Shown here: positions 15,481 to 23,338 of the stretch, piece by piece
How the letters are laid out: every line of letters begins with the position of its first letter
How positions within the stretch are numbered: position 1 is the stretch's first letter
Origin: Betaproteobacteria bacterium HGW-Betaproteobacteria-22
Lineage (GTDB): Bacteria > Pseudomonadota > Gammaproteobacteria > Burkholderiales > Methylophilaceae
Direction: 5' to 3'
DNA: 39,239 nucleotides
NCBI GenBank assembly: GCA_002842285.1
Contig: PHCJ01000002.1
Span: 260,793 to 300,031 of the forward strand
Translations under genes and position numbers: made by a program
Notes under the pieces: model-generated
Databases searched by the model: none
What the model was told of the DNA's origin: nothing
The model's input: the letters and a program-made list of their open reading frames with translations, nothing else

Positions 15481-16842
15481 CTAATGCACATGCGGCTTGC
15501 CTTGTGGTTTTGCATTAGGGTCCATCGGTTGCGGATCCAAGGTCGCAACAGTGAGGTTATCCTGATGCAGATATTTTCTGGCCACCTCCTGCACCTGCGC
15601 CACAGTCACGGCGCGCAGTTTGTTGGGGTAGTCTTGCAATATCCGCCATGAAAATCCCACAGTTTCCACGGTACCGATCTGCATCGCCTGATAAAACATG
15701 GAGTCACGCTGATAAACATCGGCCGCTATCACCCCTGCCTTCACACGGTCCAACTCCTCCTGGCTAATGCCATCAGTTTTTATTTTTTCAATTTCCTGAA
15801 TCAGCGCGGACTCCAGCTCGGCAACTGTTTTTCCCTCACTTGGCGTGCCATCCAGTGAAAATAAGCTCTGGCGCCCGCGTGATAGCAAGTCATAACCCGC
15901 ATCCACATCAATCGCCAGCTGCGTATCACGTACCAGACTTTGATTTAAGCGCGCAGCCGCATTACCACTGAGCACACCAGCCAACACCTGCAAGGCATAA
16001 GGCTCCCAATCTGTTTCCGGATTAAGCAGTGGTGGCACATGATAGCCCATGAGCAGGTAAGGCAGTTTTGCAGGCGCTTTCACATTCACACGGCGCTCAC
16101 CTTTTTGCACAGGCTCTGCCTGCGGTTTGCGCACAGGGAGCGTTTTAGGCTTTAATTTGCCAAAATGCTGCTTGGCCAGCTGGTATACCGCTTCCGCTTT
16201 CACATCACCCACCACAACCAGCGTTGCATTATTCGGTGCATACCAGTTGTTATACCATTCACGCGTATCCTCGACTGTCATGTGCTCAAGATCATTCATA
16301 AACCCGATAACAGGTCGTGAATATGGATGCGTTCTAAACATCACCCCCTGAAAGGCCTCATACACCTGCGACTGCGGCTTATCATCTGTACGCCAGCGCC
16401 GCTCTTCCATCACCACCTTAATCTCTTTTGCGAACTCCTCTTCTTTTAGGAGCAGATTGGCCATACGGTCTGCTTCCAACTTGAAAGACAAGGCCAAATG
16501 TGACTTTTCAAGCTGCTGAAAATAGGTCGTGTAATCTGTGCTGGTAAACGCATTTTCTCTACCTCCGGCCGCAGCCACAATGCGAGAAAACTGGCCTGCG
16601 GGGATTTTTTTTGTCCCCTTGAACATCATATGTTCCAGCACGTGCGCCACGCCTGTTTTACCATTCACCTCATCCAGACTGCCCGCGCGATACCAAACCT
16701 GAGAGACTACGACAGGGGAGCGGTGATCTTCCTGAACAATTAATTTCAAGCCGTTGTCCAGCTTGAACTCCTGTATCGACGTATTTGCAAAGAGCGTCAA
16801 CGGCATCATTAACATCAGTATTAAAAAGCATTTGGTACGCAA
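15481..16842 (-). CDS. M16 zinc peptidase, catalytic subunit
   Basis: This 453-residue protein has a signal peptide (FLILMLMMPLTLFANT) and the inverted zinc motif HVLEH (H67, E70, H71). A distal Glu lies in EIKVVMEERRWR about 77 residues later, as expected for M16. The second domain lacks the R/Y pair that its partner has, so the two genes appear to supply complementary halves of one periplasmic protease. The substrate is unknown. Similar pairs in methylotrophs have been annotated as PqqF/PqqG-like, but nothing here links this one to PQQ. It is the first gene of the M16-M16-rsmD-coaD-ferredoxin-gloA series. Confidence 0.9.
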   Translation of the reverse strand: MRTKCFLILMLMMPLTLFANTSIQEFKLDNGLKLIVQEDHRSPVVVSQVWYRAGSLDEVNGKTGVAHVLEHMMFKGTKKIPAGQFSRIVAAAGGRENAFTSTDYTTYFQQLEKSHLALSFKLEADRMANLLLKEEEFAKEIKVVMEERRWRTDDKPQSQVYEAFQGVMFRTHPYSRPVIGFMNDLEHMTVEDTREWYNNWYAPNNATLVVVGDVKAEAVYQLAKQHFGKLKPKTLPVRKPQAEPVQKGERRVNVKAPAKLPYLLMGYHVPPLLNPETDWEPYALQVLAGVLSGNAAARLNQSLVRDTQLAIDVDAGYDLLSRGRQSLFSLDGTPSEGKTVAELESALIQEIEKIKTDGISQEELDRVKAGVIAADVYQRDSMFYQAMQIGTVETVGFSWRILQDYPNKLRAVTVAQVQEVARKYLHQDNLTVATLDPQPMDPNAKPQGKPHVH

Positions 16843-17128
16843 GATAAAAGTTCTCCGTTATTTTTTTGTGAATAACCACATATCAAAACTACTGCGAGTG
16901 TAACGCATTCAAATCAAGTGATGCGTGCTTTCTAATGACTAACATCACCATAACTAAGTTCACCATGACCAAGCACATCATAACTAAAGTTCACTTAATT
17001 GGTGCACTGCGCCTCTCATTATATTGAATCGTTATAATGATATGTCCTTAAATTATTTTTAATAATGCATCATTTTTGTTACAGTGCTGAAAAATTTAAA
17101 AATAATCTTTTTTATAGCAAAGTCTCTA
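16843..17128. promoter_or_regulatory. Divergent promoter region with 30-bp-spaced direct repeats
   Basis: This 286-bp gap separates the divergent M16 and fadL genes. CATAACTAAGTTCAC at 16949-16963 recurs as CATAACTAAAGTTCAC at 16979-16994, a 30-bp spacing close to three helical turns. A perfect TATAAT lies at 17033-17038, inside GTTATAATGA, 91 bp before the fadL ATG, but no good -35 box accompanies it. The repeats may be operators for an activator of fadL. No gene is seen in the gap. Confidence 0.4.
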
Positions 17129-18397
17129 ATGAAAAACACCATCAAAACACTCTCGCTCATTACGCTACTATCTGCCACTAACGCCTACGCGACAGACGGT
17201 TATTTTGCACATGGCCACGGCGTTAAAACACAAGGTATCGGCGGCGTAGGTATCGCCCTGCCGCAAGATGCAATTGCCTCTGCAGCAAACCCTGCAGGCA
17301 TGGGCCTGGTTGGTAACCGGGTAGATTTCGGCGTAACATGGTTCAGACCTCAGCGCGAGGCGGAAATTGTCGGAGGCAACGGTTTTGGTGCTGACGGCAA
17401 ATACGATGCAAATGATACCGAAAACTTCATCATTCCCGAGTTTGGTTACAACCGGCAAATCAATCCAGAAGTCACTTTAGGCGTGAGTGTTTATGGCAAT
17501 GGCGGTATGAACACCGACTTTAAAAAAGCTATTCCGATTTTTGGCAGCACACCTCCGCGCATGGATTTAGCACAGCTATTCATTGCACCAACCGCTACAT
17601 GGAAAATCAATGAATCAAACACCATCGGCGTTGCCGTCAATCTCGCCTATCAACGTTTTGAAATAAAAGGGCTGCAAAACTTTACCGTTGTGAATCACGC
17701 ACAATTCGGCACCCCATCACAATCACCCAATCATGTAACAAACAAAGGCTATGATTCATCTTACGGTGCGGGTGTGCATATTGGCTGGATTGGTCAATTA
17801 AATAACGCCGTAACGGTAGGCGCTACCTATCAAAGCAAAACCTATATGTCCAGGTTTGACAAATACAAAGGCCTGTTTGCTGAAAATGGCGATTTTGATA
17901 TCCCTGAAACCTACGGGGTAGGCATTGCGGTCAAGGCAACGCCCAGCCTAACGGTCGCAGCAGATGTACAGCGCATCAATTATAGCGACGTGGATTCTGT
18001 TGGCAACTCACTGAACAATCTGTTCACAGGCAATCAACTTGGCTCAAATAACGGCCCCGGATTTGCATGGAAAGATGTCACTGCGGTTAAAGTTGGCGCA
18101 AGTTATGCGTGGGATGAAAAGTTAACCTTACGCGCAGGTTACAACCATACAACGCAGCCAATACGAAAAAGCGAGACTTTATTCAACATTATCGCGCCAG
18201 GGGTAGTGCAGGATCACATCACATTCGGTGCAACCTATGTGCTACCAAACAAATCAGAGTTATCATTCACTTACATGCATGCATTTGAAGAGAAAGTACG
18301 TGGTTCAGGATCCATTCCATCGAACTTCGGTGGTGGTGAGGCCAACCTGAAAATGTACCAGGACTCATTCGGGCTGGCTTATGGCTGGCAGTTCTAA
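17129..18397 (+). CDS. FadL/OmpP1-family outer-membrane transport protein
   Basis: This 422-residue protein (from ATG 17129; the frame extends to GTG 17084) has a clear signal peptide ending NAYA. The mature N-terminus is TDGYFAHGHGVKTQGIGGVG, the FadL hatch-like sequence with an NPAG motif (SAANPAGMGLVG). The rest alternates polar and hydrophobic residues and ends AYGWQF with terminal Phe, as outer-membrane barrels do. FadL proteins take up hydrophobic molecules such as fatty acids or aromatic hydrocarbons by lateral diffusion. The substrate here is unknown. A terminator follows at 18436. Confidence 0.9.
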   Translation: MKNTIKTLSLITLLSATNAYATDGYFAHGHGVKTQGIGGVGIALPQDAIASAANPAGMGLVGNRVDFGVTWFRPQREAEIVGGNGFGADGKYDANDTENFIIPEFGYNRQINPEVTLGVSVYGNGGMNTDFKKAIPIFGSTPPRMDLAQLFIAPTATWKINESNTIGVAVNLAYQRFEIKGLQNFTVVNHAQFGTPSQSPNHVTNKGYDSSYGAGVHIGWIGQLNNAVTVGATYQSKTYMSRFDKYKGLFAENGDFDIPETYGVGIAVKATPSLTVAADVQRINYSDVDSVGNSLNNLFTGNQLGSNNGPGFAWKDVTAVKVGASYAWDEKLTLRAGYNHTTQPIRKSETLFNIIAPGVVQDHITFGATYVLPNKSELSFTYMHAFEEKVRGSGSIPSNFGGGEANLKMYQDSFGLAYGWQF

Positions 18398-18435
18398 CCG
18401 AAAATAATCCTGCTAAATTTCAATGAATGAAGTAC

Positions 18436-18472
18436 AAGTCGCGTTATCATAGTGCGACTTACTTTATTTTTT
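18436..18472 (+). terminator. Rho-independent terminator after fadL
   Basis: AAGTCGC (18436-18442) pairs with GCGACTT (18454-18460) around an 11-nt loop, followed by ACTTTATTTTTT. It lies 39 bp after the FadL stop and 13 bp before the next ATG. Confidence 0.65.
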
Positions 18473-18484
18473 GTAAAATACGAG

Positions 18485-18922
18485 ATGATCACGATCGACT
18501 GGAATAACTTCACCCCTTGGAATGCTCTTGCTGGCGGCCTGCTCATCGGCATTGCCTCGGCACTATTCATTCTTTTCAATGGGCGCATTGCCGGCATTAC
18601 TGGCATAATTGCAGGGCTTATCAAGCCGCGCCTGCATGACATCGGCTGGCGACTGGCGTTTATAGCAGGCTTGATACTCTCGCCTTTTATCTGGCAGTAT
18701 TACAGCACATTGCCAGAAATCACCATTAACACAAGCGACACACTCATGGCTTTGTCCGGGTTAGTTGTGGGCTTCAGCACGCGCCTGGGTTCTGGTTGTA
18801 CCAGCGGCCATGGGGTCTGCGGCATATCACGCCTGTCACCTCGATCCATCATAGCCACGATTGCTTTTATGGTTACTGGCTTTGTAACTGTTTATGTTGC
18901 AAGACACCTCATTGGCGCATAA
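18485..18922 (+). CDS. YeeE/YedE-family transporter half, N-terminal type (PmpA-like)
   Basis: This 145-residue membrane protein has about four helices and the family signature [20 protein letters not shown] near residues 101-120, with the conserved cysteines implicated in sulfur-compound transfer. In full-length YeeE (TsuA), a thiosulfate importer, both halves are fused; here the second half is the next gene, 17 bp away. I used ATG 18485, since the longer frame from 18452 adds residues without homology-like features. Substrate is probably thiosulfate or another sulfur species, by family. Confidence 0.82.
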   Translation: MITIDWNNFTPWNALAGGLLIGIASALFILFNGRIAGITGIIAGLIKPRLHDIGWRLAFIAGLILSPFIWQYYSTLPEITINTSDTLMALSGLVVGFSTRLGSGCTSGHGVCGISRLSPRSIIATIAFMVTGFVTVYVARHLIGA

Positions 18923-18939
18923 AGATTGTTGATTATTCT

Positions 18940-19383
18940 ATGAAAAAACCCTTTAACCATTTCATTATCCTATTATTCGCGCTAATTTCAGGACTTATTT
19001 TCGGCATCGGCCTTATTTTATCCGGCATGGCAAATCCCGCTAAAGTACTCGCTTTTCTTGATTTAGCAGGTGCTTGGGACCCCTCTCTTGCGCTGGTGAT
19101 GGCAGGTGCGATTGCGGTAGGGCTTGTGGCCTTTGCCATTGCAAAAAGACGCACACGCAGTTTTCTGGGGCTTAACATGCAGCTTCCCACCGCCCGCATG
19201 ATAGATAAACGCCTAGTGATAGGCAGCCTGGTTTTTGGCATCGGCTGGGGAATCGCAGGCATTTGCCCAGCCCCGGCCATTGTATTAGTGGGCGCAGGCA
19301 GCAACAAAGCCATCATTTTTACGGCATTCATGCTGCTTGGTATCTTTATTTTTGAAATATTAGAGAATCGTAAAAAGAGCTAA
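18940..19383 (+). CDS. YeeE/YedE-family transporter half, C-terminal type (PmpB-like)
   Basis: This 147-residue membrane protein has about four helices. It carries the second-half signature FGIGLILSGMANPAKVLAFL near the start and GWGIAGICPAPAIVLVGAG (Cys in GICPAP) near residue 110. With the preceding gene it makes a two-gene version of the YeeE sulfur transporter. ATG 18940 is 17 bp after the first half, so the two are co-transcribed. No sulfurtransferase (TusA, rhodanese) or BigR-like repressor is adjacent, unlike in some known pairs. Confidence 0.82.
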   Translation: MKKPFNHFIILLFALISGLIFGIGLILSGMANPAKVLAFLDLAGAWDPSLALVMAGAIAVGLVAFAIAKRRTRSFLGLNMQLPTARMIDKRLVIGSLVFGIGWGIAGICPAPAIVLVGAGSNKAIIFTAFMLLGIFIFEILENRKKS

Positions 19384-19414
19384 GCACTCCTCCTTAATTT
19401 GCTCAATTCCCGCC

Positions 19415-19471
19415 ATAATTTAAGCTAAACCATAAATTAAGCTAAAATAGTGCAACTAAATTCAAGTTGCA
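19415..19471 (+). promoter_or_regulatory. Short repeats upstream of ftsY
   Basis: ATAATTTAAGCTAAAC (19415-19430) is followed 17 bp on by ATAAATTAAGCTAAAA (19432-19447), and TGCAACT/AGTTGCA (19451-19457/19465-19471) forms a 7-bp inverted repeat immediately before the ftsY ATG. TAAAAT at 19443-19448 could be a -10 box. The hairpin could lower ribosome access. All regulatory meaning is inferred. Confidence 0.3.
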
Positions 19472-19477
19472 TAATGT

Positions 19478-20473
19478 ATGTTCGATTTCTTTAAGAAAAA
19501 CAAACCCGCGCAAGATCTGGAAACAAAAGACAAAGCGCTTGCTGAGTCTGCGCCAGAAAAAAGCTGGGCAGAACGCCTGAGGCAAGGTTTATCCAAAACA
19601 CGCCAGCAGCTAAGCAACCAGCTTGCCGGGCTTTTTGGTGGCGGCAAGATAAATGCCGAAGTTTACGAAGAATTAGAAAGTATTCTGCTGACCGCTGATG
19701 TTGGCATCAATGCCACAGAATATTTATTGGATGACATTAAAAATCGCGTTAAACACCAAAGCCTAGACGACACCATTCAGCTTAAAACCGCACTCAAAAG
19801 CGCGCTTTCCGACTTGCTATTGCCATTGCAAAAACCATTGGAAACCAACACGCACCAGCCGTTTATCATCATGCTCGCAGGTGTCAATGGTGCAGGAAAA
19901 ACCACCTCTATCGGCAAATTGGCCAAGCACTTTCAGGCACAAGGCAAAAGCGTGCTGATTGCCGCGGGCGACACTTTCCGCGCAGCGGCACGTGAACAGT
20001 TGCAAGTTTGGGGTGAGCGCAACAATGTGCACGTCGTCGCGCAGAGCAGCGGCGATCCTGCCGCTGTAATGTTTGACGCCATTAACTCTGCACGCGCCAA
20101 GAATATCGACATTGTATTAGCTGACACGGCCGGTCGACTACCTACGCAGATGCACTTGATGGAAGAAATCGCCAAAGTGAAGCGCGTGATGGATAAAGCA
20201 CTGCCAGGCGCCCCACATGAGGTATTATTAGTGCTGGATGCAAACACTGGGCAAAATGCAGTCTCGCAGGTGAAAATATTTGATGACGCACTTGGCGTCA
20301 CAGGGCTGGTGCTGAGTAAACTGGATGGTACAGCAAGGGGCGGTGTCATTGCTGCCATTGCACAGGCAAGGCCGATTCCCATTCGCTATATTGGCATAGG
20401 TGAAGGCATTGATGATTTAAGGCCATTTAATGCAGCAGAATTTATTGATGCCTTATTAGACGCAGATGTATAA
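19478..20473 (+). CDS. ftsY: Signal recognition particle receptor FtsY
   Basis: This 331-residue SRP-type GTPase docks ribosome-nascent chain complexes at the inner membrane. It has a short N-terminal charged A region (1-30), a helical N domain, G1 GVNGAGKTT (135-143), G3 DTAGR (216-220) and TGLVLSKLDGTARGG near the end. The short A domain is usual in betaproteobacteria. It is the first gene of ftsY-ftsE-ftsX. Confidence 0.96.
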   Translation: MFDFFKKNKPAQDLETKDKALAESAPEKSWAERLRQGLSKTRQQLSNQLAGLFGGGKINAEVYEELESILLTADVGINATEYLLDDIKNRVKHQSLDDTIQLKTALKSALSDLLLPLQKPLETNTHQPFIIMLAGVNGAGKTTSIGKLAKHFQAQGKSVLIAAGDTFRAAAREQLQVWGERNNVHVVAQSSGDPAAVMFDAINSARAKNIDIVLADTAGRLPTQMHLMEEIAKVKRVMDKALPGAPHEVLLVLDANTGQNAVSQVKIFDDALGVTGLVLSKLDGTARGGVIAAIAQARPIPIRYIGIGEGIDDLRPFNAAEFIDALLDADV

Positions 20474-20530
20474 ACTGGCAAACAGGCGCACGCACCCTAT
20501 AGATGACCGCTTTCAAAAAAGTTCATACTG

Positions 20531-21247
20531 ATGATTCAATTTGACCAAGTCACCAAGCGCTACCCAGGTAGTGATGAAGTATTAAAAAATGTTAGTCTGC
20601 GCATAAATGCAGGGGAGTTCGTATTTGTAACAGGGCACTCCGGTGCTGGAAAAAGTACGCTACTCAAGCTTATTGCAGCGACAGAACGACCCACCAGCGG
20701 CACGGTGCTAATTGCAAACCAGAATGTCAGCCAACTCAAGGCTTCGGCCATACCTTTTCTGCGGCGCAGATTTGGCTTGATATTTCAAGACCATAAATTA
20801 CTCTATGACCGCAGCTGTTTTGAAAATGTCATTCTACCGTTGCGTATCAACGGCATATCAGGCATTGAAGCGGCAAAGCGCGTACGTGCAGCTTTAGATA
20901 AAGTTGGTTTGCTTCACAAAGAAAAAGCCATGCCAATTACCTTATCTGGCGGAGAGCAGCAACGGCTTGCCATTGCGCGTGCAGTTGTCAGCCGCCCCTC
21001 AATATTGATTGCCGACGAACCCACAGGCAATCTGGATGCAAGTTATGCAGCCGATATTTTGGCTATTTTTTATGCTTTCAATCAGGTTGGCGTCACGGTG
21101 GTGATGGCAACACATGATGCATCATGTGCAAGCACAAGGCAGAATCGCGTGTTGCACCTGAACCAAGGCTTGCTAACCGAACAGCTACTGCATCCTGCCG
21201 ATTTAGAGGAAAACCCAGCCTCTATAGAAAAGTTCCACTATGAATAA
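20531..21247 (+). CDS. ftsE: Cell division ATP-binding protein FtsE
   Basis: This 238-residue ABC ATPase has Walker A GHSGAGKS (35-42), signature LSGGEQQR (138-145), Walker B ILIADEP (158-164) and the switch His in MATHD. With FtsX it forms a divisome ABC complex that transmits a signal to periplasmic peptidoglycan hydrolases. The C-terminal tail is about 15 residues longer than in E. coli. It overlaps ftsX by 8 bp. Confidence 0.95.
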   Translation: MIQFDQVTKRYPGSDEVLKNVSLRINAGEFVFVTGHSGAGKSTLLKLIAATERPTSGTVLIANQNVSQLKASAIPFLRRRFGLIFQDHKLLYDRSCFENVILPLRINGISGIEAAKRVRAALDKVGLLHKEKAMPITLSGGEQQRLAIARAVVSRPSILIADEPTGNLDASYAADILAIFYAFNQVGVTVVMATHDASCASTRQNRVLHLNQGLLTEQLLHPADLEENPASIEKFHYE

Positions 21248-22160
21248 CTGGCTCAACCATCATTTACAGGCGCTTAGCCTTGTATTGAATCGCATGCGTC
21301 ATCATGCATGGTCAACATTCATGATTTGTCTTGTAATTGGCGTTGCACTATGTTTACCGAGCTTATTTTATCTAGGCGTCGATAATTTATCTAAACTTGC
21401 TGACCATATGCAACAGGATACGGAAATCAGTTTATTTCTCAAACAAGATACTGATGCTGCTACCATTCAACAAATTGAGCAGCAACTCGCCAAGAATGAT
21501 GCCATCCGTCATTATCATCTGGTCACAAAAGAAGAAGCGTGGCAACAACTGAAAGTAAAATCCGAAAGCAATCAAGACCTCAATGGTGCAATTCACGCAT
21601 TGGAAAACAACCCGCTCCCTGATGCATTTTTCATACAAGCAAAATCTGCGGTCCCTGATGAACTGGAAACATTAAAAAGCGCATTGCAAAATATATCAGG
21701 TGTAGAGCATGCATTGCTCAACACGGAGTGGGTAAAACGTCTTGCTACACTCTTAAACCTTGGAGAGCAGTTCATCTTCTTTATCGCCCTATTGCTAGCC
21801 ATCGTTTTATTGGTCATTATCGGCAATACGGTGCGTATGCAGATTCTGACGCAAAAAGATGAGATTGAAGTCAGCTACCTGATTGGTGCAACCAACAGTT
21901 TTATACGTACTCCATTCCTGTATGCGGGGATGCTTTACGGGTTATTGGGCGGGCTGCTTGCTGTTGCGATGATGATGTTTATTATTATGACGTTCAATTA
22001 CTCTATTGCAGACATTTCTCACTTATACAGTAGCGACTTTAGCCTGCGGCTATTCAATACAGAACTGTTTATCACCATGGTTACCACGGCGGCTATTATA
22101 GGCTGGGTTGGCTCATACTTAGCCGTCTCAAGAGCCATTGCCAACTTCAAGCTCTCGTGA
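21240..22160 (+). CDS. ftsX: Cell division protein FtsX
   Basis: This 306-residue membrane protein has an N-terminal helix (about 24-44), a periplasmic loop of about 125 residues, then three helices at about 174-194, 222-245 and 275-297, the FtsX topology. The loop contacts amidase activators such as EnvC. The gene is convergent with mscS, leaving 49 bp without an obvious terminator. Confidence 0.94.
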   Translation: MNNWLNHHLQALSLVLNRMRHHAWSTFMICLVIGVALCLPSLFYLGVDNLSKLADHMQQDTEISLFLKQDTDAATIQQIEQQLAKNDAIRHYHLVTKEEAWQQLKVKSESNQDLNGAIHALENNPLPDAFFIQAKSAVPDELETLKSALQNISGVEHALLNTEWVKRLATLLNLGEQFIFFIALLLAIVLLVIIGNTVRMQILTQKDEIEVSYLIGATNSFIRTPFLYAGMLYGLLGGLLAVAMMMFIIMTFNYSIADISHLYSSDFSLRLFNTELFITMVTTAAIIGWVGSYLAVSRAIANFKLS

Positions 22161-22209
22161 GATGACAAAACGGTCAGAAAAATAATAATCCAGAGCGGGA
22201 AAATGTAGT

Positions 22210-23298
22210 TTATCGCTCGCCGGCTTCTACCTCTAAATGGACAGTAGAAGTCGGGAAAGCAATCTCAGCGCCATTGCGCGCGATAATCTCACCAATTTTC
22301 AATAGCACATCCTGCTTGACCTCATGATAATGCGCCCAGTTAGTCGTTTTCGTAAACGTGTAAACAAAAAAATCTAAAGAGCTTGGGCCAAAGCTGTTAA
22401 AGTTCACCATCAAGATTTGATCCGCATCTATTTCTGCATGGGTAAGTAGCATCGCTTTTACCTCTTTTGTAATATTTCCAATCGTTTGGATATCTGCGTA
22501 ACGAATGCCTATCGTTTCCCTAATTCTGCGATTCGTCATCCGTGACGGATTTTCAATGACTGCGGTTGAAAATACCGAGTTTGGCACATAGATCAGATTT
22601 TTTGAAAATGTGCGAATCACGGTCATTCGCCAGCCGATATGTTCTACGGTACCTTCAATTTCACGGTCCGGGCTGCGAATCCAGTCGCCGATTTTAAAAG
22701 GGCGATCCAGGAAAATAATCAGGCTGCCAAATAAATTGGCCAGCATATCTTTCGCAGCAAAACCTATTGCAATACCACCCAATCCGCCAAACGCCAGCAC
22801 GCCTGAAATGCTATAACCCATAGATTGCATTGCCACCAGCACACCTGTGATGGTGACGGAAATTTTCGCCAAATTACTAATCGCCGTCAAAGTGGTCTTA
22901 TCCATACCACCGTCTTCGTCTGAATGCGTTAAACTGTAATTTGCATCCGCTTCTTTAATTGCTCGCAACAGAAACCAAGTGATGATAACCACCACACCCA
23001 CGCGCCTTGCCGGGTCAATTAACTCAAATATCGCAAACTCACTACCGCGACGCGCAATGCTTGCGGCAAATAAAATGCCTAAAAGCCAAACCAGCGCACT
23101 GATAGGCGCATGGGCCGCATTAAGTAAGGCATCATCCCAGGTATTGCTCGTATTTTTAACCTTGTGACGTAATTTTTTTATTATTAAATTAGCTGAAAAA
23201 TTAAGAATCACTGCGCCCAATACCACAAGAAAAACGCGCAATATCCACCACTCATCCAAATTAACAATATCCACCATGACGGTATCACTTAATGCCAC
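22210..23298 (-). CDS. MscS-family mechanosensitive channel
   Basis: This 362-residue inner-membrane channel has about four N-terminal helices, the pore-lining helix AFGGLGGIAIGFAAKDMLANLFG followed by IIFLDRPFKIGDWI, and a cytoplasmic beta/alpha cage domain. MscS-type channels open under membrane tension to release solutes after hypo-osmotic shock. It begins 40 bp after the amylosucrase stop on the same strand, so it may be the last gene of the sucrose operon and could vent sucrose made by it. Confidence 0.9.
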   Translation of the reverse strand: MALSDTVMVDIVNLDEWWILRVFLVVLGAVILNFSANLIIKKLRHKVKNTSNTWDDALLNAAHAPISALVWLLGILFAASIARRGSEFAIFELIDPARRVGVVVIITWFLLRAIKEADANYSLTHSDEDGGMDKTTLTAISNLAKISVTITGVLVAMQSMGYSISGVLAFGGLGGIAIGFAAKDMLANLFGSLIIFLDRPFKIGDWIRSPDREIEGTVEHIGWRMTVIRTFSKNLIYVPNSVFSTAVIENPSRMTNRRIRETIGIRYADIQTIGNITKEVKAMLLTHAEIDADQILMVNFNSFGPSSLDFFVYTFTKTTNWAHYHEVKQDVLLKIGEIIARNGAEIAFPTSTVHLEVEAGER

Positions 23299-23338
23299 AT
23301 TAACCTTCCATACTTCACTATTTAAAAAAACATGCGAC

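Noticed and set aside
15441-15548. 36-residue N-terminal extension of the second M16 protein
   Set aside because: It overlaps the upstream M16 gene and would bury the signal peptide; ATG 15440 is better.
16949-16994. TTCAC words before fadL as a Cre box
   Set aside because: The two TTCAC are 26 bp apart, not six, so the CreB consensus is not met.
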